From NCBI RefSeq assembly GCF_027596085.1, contig NC_072465.1, forward strand, positions 11,708,857 to 11,772,856: a DNA stretch of 64,000 nucleotides, written 5' to 3'. The notes below the pieces were generated by a model that saw nothing but the letters and a program-made list of their open reading frames with translations, was not told the origin of the DNA and made no database searches. Positions 56,333-64,000 of this stretch are shown here, one piece after another. The translations under genes and the position numbers were made by a program. This DNA is from Anoplopoma fimbria. Its lineage: Eukaryota; Chordata; Actinopteri; Perciformes; Anoplopomatidae. Position 1 is the first letter of the stretch; each line of letters begins with the position of its first letter.

Positions 56333-59300
56333 CCACCCTTTTCTCTTTAACACTGCAAGATTTATCTTTAATCCAGAGCCTCTGACCTTCAACGTTATGG
56401 CCGTGAACTTTAGCATGGTTAACCATAATACAATTGTCTACCATGGTCTTATAAGAAGCCACTTTAACACATCAGTGCTTTTTGTCTTCGTGCATGCTTT
56501 CACTCCAGCTCATCTTGTATCCATTCCTGTCTATCTGTGTATTCTAACCTCCCAATCATCATTCAACCAGACACAATTCTGCATACCCATTTTTCTCAGG
56601 AGGTTGACCTTTGAGGTGGTTGGCCTTCCCCCCCGACTATGGCCGGGGCCACGTCCAATCAAACGAGTGCATGGCCTGGGCTGACCTAATTAAGCACATT
56701 GAGATAACGAGGTCTAGGGGATTGGTGGAGGAGGACCACGGGAACAGACGGATGGCCTCCGCAAAACTCATCTGCTTTCATCTGTCATCTCTTCCTACAT
56801 TGATCTTCCGCTGCCTCGCTTCTCTCCCCTCTCTCCATCACTTTATTCTGTCATTTATGTGTACATGTTTCTGTGTCTGTATATCAGCAGAGTAAAAGAT
56901 TAAGGGATGTGAGCATTTTGCATAAGGTACATTTATTTTGGGTTGCCATTTTGGGTGTTTGGCAGTTTACAAGTTTAGTACTTTTCAAGGCCATTTATAA
57001 GCAATTTTCCAAACTGATTTATATAGACAGTTCCGTTCACCACAAATAAAATATCTGACCAAATGAACCGCCCTTACTTTCACCTCAGCTTTGTGGACTT
57101 ACATACATTTTGTATATGCCAGAAAATCAATGGGCATTTTATGCATGTTTTACGGCACGTACTCACCAGCCTGACTCCATTTAATTCAGCTGTTTGGGAG
57201 AAGACGGACATGGGGACTGGAGCAGGTAGAGCAGCAAGACGCAGTTTACCATAAAGTATTGCCCAACGGAGGCACTTCAGGCGGAACAACTGGTTGTCTG
57301 AGTGCTTGCTGGGAAACGGTTGGATGAGGACTCACCACTCTGCTCTGACTCACCCTGATGGTCAGCCTGGGGAGATTGGATGACGACTGAATTTTAAATA
57401 TGAGCTAAACAGTTCCTGTAAGACTATTTTCATCCTGAACACCAGCCTGAAACAGGATTATCAATGTCATCATTCAAGATCTTTAGAATCCCATTTGTGA
57501 ACTGCATGTGTTCTTCAATGTTTGTAGTTATCAATAAATGTACACGGATCACATAGAGTAGAAGGGTTGTTCTTATAGTGTAAGAACCACTGATAATAAT
57601 CATCCACTTCACAGTCTGGTTAGCATAGTTTGTTAAATAAAGTTTGAGTTTGAAAAAAAAAAATATTTGTAGGTGTGCCACTTTTCAAAAGCTTTACACA
57701 TTAAGCAATACGAAATCAATAAATAAACAGCAATACATGAGATAGGTCTGCCCCCCTCTTAGTTGATGAGTCGATACATTGGTCATTGTGTTCTTAGTCG
57801 ACTACGTTTTTTAGCCAATTAGAATTTCTTTGGACGAGGACAGCCCAAAAATGAGTTAACATGCCATCAGACACAGTACAATAAACAAGGTCACATAAAG
57901 ATAAAATATGGATAATATGATACAAGTTTAATAATCAACATGATAAAATATTGATAGAACTGTCAAATAAGCAGTAAATTGTAGTGTTTTATTGACCATC
58001 CCTTGCCTTTACGCCTGTATTAAAGGAAAATAGACTTGAAGCGTGAAGAAACGCTTCAGGTCGCAGTTGCCTGTGTTAGACACAGCTAAGACGTCAGCCT
58101 GCATGAAAGCCTGTCTGTTGCGTCAGACATGCGAGTGAAAATCATGTCTGATACGCTCACGGCCAGGACACAGGGTTAGTTTGTTGGGGAAAGAGGTGAA
58201 GCTAGTCTGAGCAGAGAGAGCCACTGTGTATCCAGAGATCATCTCTGATCTCCAAAAAAATGTGCACAGCAAAATAAACTAAATACAAAATACATTTTTG
58301 ACAAAGTACAAAATACAAAGCAACAACAATTTAGCAGTAAGGGAGAAGATAAAACACACGGCTAACCAATGTGAGCATGATACCAAGAGTCCATCCACGC
58401 AGATTGCCATGACAGCTCAGAGCCCGAGGCCAGACAGAACGTCTGTCATTCACTGCACCGATACACTCCCTGTGCACACATGAATATGAAATGAAGGCTT
58501 CACCAACAGCACGAAGAGGGCTCACATCAGCGCCCAAAGACCACGCTGACAGATTAGCCATCTGATCAGTTGCTGAGTGAATGAACCAGCCCACCTTCAA
58601 ATTAGCTCAATGGCCTCTTTACAGTGAAGGAGGCACTTCAGTAATTATGCAGGTTTAAACTGGGATTAAGACCTTAATTAATCGTGGAATTATTGTTTGG
58701 CCTCCATGTAGAGCGTGGTGATTATGGCTATCTGGGGAACATTGTGGTCTTGTTTCAGATCAGATGTGTTCAGTAGCAGTAATGAAAATAAGAGTCTCCC
58801 TCTCGTACGCTGGGACTGAGAGGAATCACAGGAATTAAAGACTTGCTTTCAGCGATCAGTTGTTTTTTAATCATCACAACGCAAGTATTCAGAAATTACA
58901 GTACAGAAATACCAAAGAAAGATGTAGAAACAGTATTGCCAAGTTTATCCTCAATATAAAAATGTATTTTTGTAAATGTATATCAGTGGTGCGAGCTATT
59001 TTTTTCGCTCATTAAATATTTTTCTACTACTATGGAAAGAAAGATAATATGCAGCAATATCTATCCCATATTTAGGTTCAAGCTTACAATATTGCTTGAT
59101 CACTAAAATCTACTTTCTCTTTGACTTTATTGACGCACTGCCAGCTAAAACTAATTAACATATTTTGGTCCCATGGTGCTGAATCCCACGGACTAAATGT
59201 TTATGATGTCATGTTAGTTTATCGTCTGTTTTCCCTTAAGACTGGTTTAAATATCAGGACTTGAGTTAATGTCTCCGTCTCTGTCTGATAAATGTACAAA

Positions 59301-61305
59301 ATAAATAGACTGGTTCCTGACCCCTAAATCGCAAACAGATTCTGTACATCTCCAGTTTGTTTAGTGATTCTGAGGTCATGATCACTGAGAACCAATGCTC
59401 CACTCAGAGCTACGTATGTATAGGCAGGGTTAAGAACAGGGAGGTCCTCCTCCTGTACCAGAGACAGAAAAATAGCTAAGACCATTGAAATAAAATGGCC
59501 CAAAGCTTGGATGAGATCAACGCAGCTTATTGTTGTGTGTAGACTTACAAAAAATAAAGTCTTCAATCACGTGTTTCCTTGATTGCCATAAAAACGTTAA
59601 CAATTCCTAGCAACCGCAACCACAGCTTCCATGTCAACTGAAAAGAAAATTGGCAAGTAGAGAGTAAAAGATTGAGCACAAACATATTTTTGGGGAAAAG
59701 TACTTTCGGCAAGAAACGGACTAGATGAACTAGTTTAAAATGTTGTACCATGGGCCTCTTACAGTAGACGTGTTTCCATTCAATTGGGGAGCGAATTTTT
59801 TGGGAACTCTGGAAACGTGACAGAAAAAATAAAATGCAAATTAGGTGGATTTCCTTCATCTAGTTTGGAGCGATTACCTCAGCTACAGAGTAGTTTGGTC
59901 ATAAATTGGCGTTTTAGGCTACGTATGGCTGTAATCCACCAAACAGAGTAGACGAAGAAGAGGTTAAGAACCGGAAACAAAACAAGTCACCTTGGTTGTC
60001 CAATTCATCTACCAGAGAAAAATGGAGAGAGGCCTTCTGGAATTTGTTTAATCGTTCTTTAACCTCAGCTAGTAGTGTTCATGTTGCATGTTGTCCAGAG
60101 ACGATGACTAGGATTTGCACACTATGGAACATCTGAGAAGACTCTGACAGCAGAAAAAGTTGATCAGTCATGTGACTTAAATGTTTGCAGGATCAGAATT
60201 TATTCGGCAAAGGCGTTTCCATAATCCATTAAGCACCTAATTTATGATGAGGGCAACCAGGTGACCAGCCAGAAAGCAGATGGGTTACCACGAAACAAAT
60301 TATCTTTAAAAAATGGAAGTAATGTTTGCTTTCCGTAGTTTTATAATGTTTTCCCACATGATGTCACATATGAAAAGACCCAAAATGAAAACTGTAAGCA
60401 GACTTCTTGATAACAAAATTATTTAAACAGCATTTGTATTGAATTCATGGGTATAGTAGAATTTAGAGCCGTCCGACGTGCAAAAATTAGGGATAAAACA
60501 TGATTTCTCAGAAACAAAGGTGTTCCTAATGTAAACCTATAGGATTGCTACATTATCCATGATAATGTCTTGTGTTTCTGTGATTAGAAACATTGAGGAC
60601 ATTGCTGAAACAAAAAGAGTGAAATGAGAGTACAGAATGGAGAGAAAGAGCCACCAGCAGCCCCTCCCACTCTATAGAAAACGCCTAAAATCAGTGTGAA
60701 GTCAAGCTGAATGAATGAAATGGAAATTCTGTCTGATTAGGCTATAAAATCAGCTTCGTAGTGAACAAAGACACCAATTTTCTTCAGCTAATCGTTTGCC
60801 ATATTTGAACCAATCACACAATACATGTAAAAGACCTAACATTTTAAAGCTCCACCCACAGCTGAGACATTAAGAGGTATTCATACCGCAGAACAAACAA
60901 GTTAAATATGTGAATGAAGTCTAAAAAATATAATCCTGTACAGGCAATTATTGAGGCTGATAGTGAGCAGCAGGCAATCTAAATCATTTTCACTGCTGTG
61001 GAGCTATCACACGCTGCTTTAAGATGTACAATAGCATGACTCTCCACATCTGAGCACAAAGTAATCTGAGCGGCATTCAAGACCCTTTTCTAAAGAAGCA
61101 ACCTTGAATGAGTTGAACAGCTGCAAAGCAGGCTGACGAACATCAGGAGGCCATCAGACCAATCCATGGATGTCATTTTCTGACCACAATGGACATTGGC
61201 TCTGATAATGGGTCATTAAGGCTTCAAATCAAAGCAGACAGACGTGTCATTTGATTTGGTTAAGTGTCGTATTTTCAGCCTGGAAACTACGACATGGCAT
61301 ACACA
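56333..61305. other. Unique sequence, no gene seen; several possible conserved noncoding stretches
   Basis: Long stretch without microsatellites over 40 bp. 56630-56780 (CCAAT and TAATTA motifs), 58530-58760 (AATTAG, GGATTA, TTAATTAA cores) and 61060-61260 (paired SOX-like sites) are repeat-free and of balanced composition. 57745-57830 (TTAGTTGATGAGTCGATAC, TTAGTCGACTACG) and 59765-60260 (CGTTTCCAT at both ends) may be decayed fish repeats. None of the short open frames is recognisable. Confidence 0.45.
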
Positions 61306-61446
61306 CACACTCACACACACACAAACACTCAAATATTCAGTGGTGTGAGAGTTAAATTAAGGGGAAATCAGGCAAACAAATCAGGGTAGTAGTGAAAAGG
61401 CATTCAGCCTCAAAACACACACTGAGAGCTAATGAGCACTGCAGAG

Positions 61447-61454
61447 ATGTGTGT

Positions 61455-61541
<87 letters not shown>
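61447..61541. repeat. (TG)n microsatellite
   Basis: About 90 bp of TG dinucleotides followed by three spaced TTTCTATGGTGT repeats to about 61607. Confidence 0.97.
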
Positions 61542-61688
61542 GTTTCTATGGTGTTTTTGTGTGTGTGTTTCTATGGTGTGTTTGTGTGTGTGTGTTTCTA
61601 TGGTGTGTGCATGCATTTGTTAACAGAAACCCTTCAAGTCAGAGCAGCAGAAGGAAGCCGGGACTAACTGTATCATCAGACAATTCTT

Positions 61689-61694
61689 TTTATT
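61689..61694 (-). promoter_or_regulatory. Polyadenylation signal AATAAA (candidate)
   Basis: AATAAA on the minus strand, about 490 bp downstream of the stop codon of the candidate terminal exon and followed by AAGAATTGTCTGATG. The distance and lack of other features fit a 3' UTR end near 61670. Confidence 0.4.
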
Positions 61695-62184
61695 CACAAA
61701 ATATATAAATGGGTCATATTTGAACAATAAATCCAAAGATGTACCTTAGTTGAATTTGTTTTTTTTTTTCTATTAAAATGTGAGTAAAGTGCATCTATGG
61801 CCTGGACCAAACCTGACCTCTCATCATGAAAACAACATAACACATCACATCTGTACAGAACAGTGTGAGCAGCAGCCACAGCCTCACCTCCCTGCATATA
61901 GAGTCTATGGGATCCAGCAGAATGAAAGGAGTCAGTCATGATCACAAGTATTAGCATGTTTAAAGGAAGAATACAAACATAATAAATGAATGCACAAGGC
62001 TGAATTGATGTGGACCATCAAGATTAAGACATGTCGCACATCTTCACTCCAGGAAACTGCACTTCATTCACCGAACCTTATCAGCCATCTTGCCTTCGCC
62101 CAGGTGTCTAAAGTTCTCTATTCCTATTTCAATGTTTAAAAAAAGAAAAAAACAGTTGGCTCCCAGCGAGGACCGGCGGAGCAG

Positions 62185-62296
62185 TCAGGTGAAGCTCTGC
62201 TCCTGGCCGGAGGAGGTGAGGCTTCTGCTGGGGCGCTGAGCCGTCCTCCTCAAGCCTGAGCTGCTGGACTCTGAGCTGAAGGAGTTTCTAGTGAAC
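62185..62296 (-). CDS. Candidate terminal coding exon of an unidentified minus-strand gene
   Basis: On the minus strand ATCATGCAG gives an acceptor before 62296, then 36 codons run to TGA at 62187-62185. The peptide is Ser/Arg-rich: FTRNSFSSESSSSGLRRTAQ then RPSRSLTSSGQEQSFT. Composition is much more GC-rich than the flanks, and the DNA after the stop runs to an AATAAA at 61694-61689 without strong repeats, which is how a last exon with a 3' UTR looks. The polypyrimidine tract is weak and the frame stays open a little further upstream (MQNEIKSCR...), so the boundary may be wrong. A plus-strand frame across the same bases is also open. I do not recognise the protein. If real, the gene extends beyond the right edge and lies upstream of the adhesion-molecule gene in the same orientation. 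Confidence 0.38.
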
Positions 62297-63670
62297 CTGC
62301 ATGATTTGATCTCATTTTGCATTAAGAATAACTATATACATATACATAAACTTCTCACTGATGGTCTGGTTTACTTATATAGAGGAACCAGTATTAAATT
62401 GAGTTAACAGTTAAAAGTTCTTCACAGTCACTTCAACTTCTCCCCAAATGAGTTGATGCACACAAGCTTATGACACAGTTGTGAATATTTTGGATTGATT
62501 CGACTTACACATTACCAACTATAAGAAGTACACGAAACATTATTGCAATATGAAACAAACAACATGAAAACCAACTTTAAAAAATAGCCGGTACAGAACA
62601 GGAAACACCCAAGTAAATATTTCAGAAGCCTTATTTCTCCTGTTCCCCTCTGTACGGTCATGACATTACTGTGATAACTTCACTCAGAGCATTTAAAACC
62701 ACTATGGGCTGTTTGCTGTCTGATGAGGAGGTATCGCTCAAACTGAACTTCCTGGATCGTATTTCATTGTGCATTTATGACTCCGCGCGCCTACAAACTC
62801 TCTTCTGTGGAACTTTCCAACCCTCTAAATCCATTACTTCTGTCTTTGACTTTATAGGTACAGTAATGAGGTATATGACATGAAAAACCACCAGCACAAA
62901 ACCATCTTCCTGATGTCTGTCACCACTCTAATCACTGATCACCTGCCTCTCTGTTCTCCAACTCCCTCCATGTTTCCATTAACCTCCCTCTGGCGTCCAT
63001 ATCTCATCTCTCCCCCAATCTGTTTCTTTTTTACAAATCATCCCCCCTCCCCTTCATTTCATCATCTCCTTGTCTTGTATTCATTTAATCCGACACCTCC
63101 TCCCCTCCGTCTTGATTTGGTCATTTTTCCTCTCTCTCTTTCAGCTCTCCTCTGTGTCTCTCGGTCACTATTCCCCCCCCCCCGTCTTCCTCAGCCGTCC
63201 GTCCCTTCTGTCCTCTGCTGCTGTCTCTCTTAACCCACTTTCAAGGCGGAACAATGGACACAATGGGGAGTGAGCCCCTGAGGCGATGGGAGGGGATGTA
63301 GATGGCAGGGCCGGTACAAGTATCAAAAGACCGCTCCCCACCGAGAGAGAGACACAGAGACAGAGAGGGAGCACTACTGCCCATCTGCTGAGGTGCTGAG
63401 AGGACGGGGGGGGTAGAGGGTGGTGACAGACAGCAGGGAGAGAGTGAGATGATTGTGGTGTGTGGACAGCGAGACACTCCGTCCTCCCTCTCCCACTCCT
63501 TTAAGGTCCATGGATGTTGGTTTGGGAAGTGGGAGAAGTTCCTGGTTCAGGAAGTTTATTACCACTTTCAATTACTTTTCACAGGGGTTTTCTTTGAATA
63601 GAATAGAATAGAATATTGAATATTGAAGAGTCTCCTGGATAATTTGAAAGGAAAATATTTTGCAACCTGA
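62297..63670. other. Unique sequence with biased tracts, no gene seen
   Basis: 62930-63235 is pyrimidine-rich with a C-run at about 63173-63183. 63240-63480 is purine-rich. A (GAATA)n run lies at 63597-63616. The plus-strand frame at 62671-62883 has no recognised relatives. Confidence 0.45.
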
Positions 63671-64000
63671 GGGCTGCACGGTGGTGTATTAGCACTTGAA
63701 GAGGGACCAGGGTTCAATTCCCGGGCTGGACAACCTTCTGTGTGGAGTTTGCATGTTCTCCCTGTGTCAGCGTGGGTTCTCCGGCTTCCTCCCACAGTCC
63801 AAAGACATGCAGCTTAGGTGCATTGAAGACTCTAAATTGCCCGTAGGTGTGGATGTGAGTGTGAATGGTTGTCTGTCTCTATATGTCAGCCCTGCGACAG
63901 ACTGGCGACCTGTCCAGGGTGTACCCTGCCTTCGCCCATTGACAGCTGAGATCGGCTCCAGCACCCCTGCGACCCTTAACTGGATAAGCAGGTTACGGAA
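63671..64000 (+). repeat. tRNA-like SINE-type fish repeat, cut by the window edge
   Basis: Starts GGCTGCACGGTGGTGTATTA and carries a B-box-like GGGTTCAATTCCCGG about 40 bp later, so the head resembles a tRNA promoter. It continues TGTGTGGAGTTTGCATGTTC, TCCTCCCACAGTCCAAAGAC, ACTCTAAATTGCCCGTAGGT, GCGACCTGTCCAGGGTGTAC and GGATAAGCAGGTTACGGAA. I recognise this from memory as one of the commonest dispersed repeats of fish. Its right end is beyond 64000. Confidence 0.7.

Overview
Kind of organism. This window is almost certainly teleost fish nuclear DNA, probably percomorph. It has the fish combination of very dense, long (CA)n/(TG)n microsatellites, a Rex3/RTE-type LINE, an IR/DR-type Tc1 element, a Gmr1-type Ty3/gypsy element, L2-like LINE ends, a hAT remnant and several dispersed fish repeats. 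There is no bacterial or phage architecture; most open frames here are microsatellite translations or shadows. The 'previously undescribed system' invited by the question is not something I can demonstrate; the mobile elements are known families, and the points of interest lie in how individual copies are built and broken.

Host genes. Most of the window looks like intron and intergenic DNA around minus-strand genes. At 628-792 a small minus-strand exon has a good acceptor, an ATG, a signal peptide, the mature start PIEVPQD and a GTAAGT donor. It resembles the first coding exon of an L1-family cell adhesion molecule (neurofascin/NrCAM type). The rest of that gene would lie to the left of the window, and its 5' noncoding exon(s) to the right; 29021-29390 is a speculative candidate. 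At 61670-62296 a second minus-strand unit looks like the terminal exon of another, unidentified gene: a 36-residue Ser-rich C-terminus, a stop, about 500 bp of 3' UTR and an AATAAA signal.

Mobile elements in order. 80-468, 16190-16454 and 46081-46530: three copies of one dispersed repeat (family A). 1480-1790 and 17900-18205: two copies of a second repeat (family B). 29720-29866: Tc1-like fragment. 29880-33252: nearly full-length Rex3/RTE LINE on the minus strand with three frameshifts. 35879-37437: Tc1/mariner element with intact ~207-bp terminal repeats and TA duplication, whose otherwise open transposase has lost the stretch carrying the second catalytic Asp. 42264-42790 and 49793-50230: 3' ends of two L2-like LINEs. 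46925-48235: internally deleted hAT element. 53358-56332: LTR retrotransposon with integrase upstream of reverse transcriptase (Gmr1 order), reduced by a deletion running from the 5' LTR into integrase. 63671-64000: tRNA-like SINE-type repeat running off the right edge.

The remainder is unique AT-rich DNA punctuated by some thirty microsatellites, perfect hairpins at 21281-21366 and 25642-25677, purine/pyrimidine-biased tracts, and a few repeat-free stretches that might be conserved noncoding elements.
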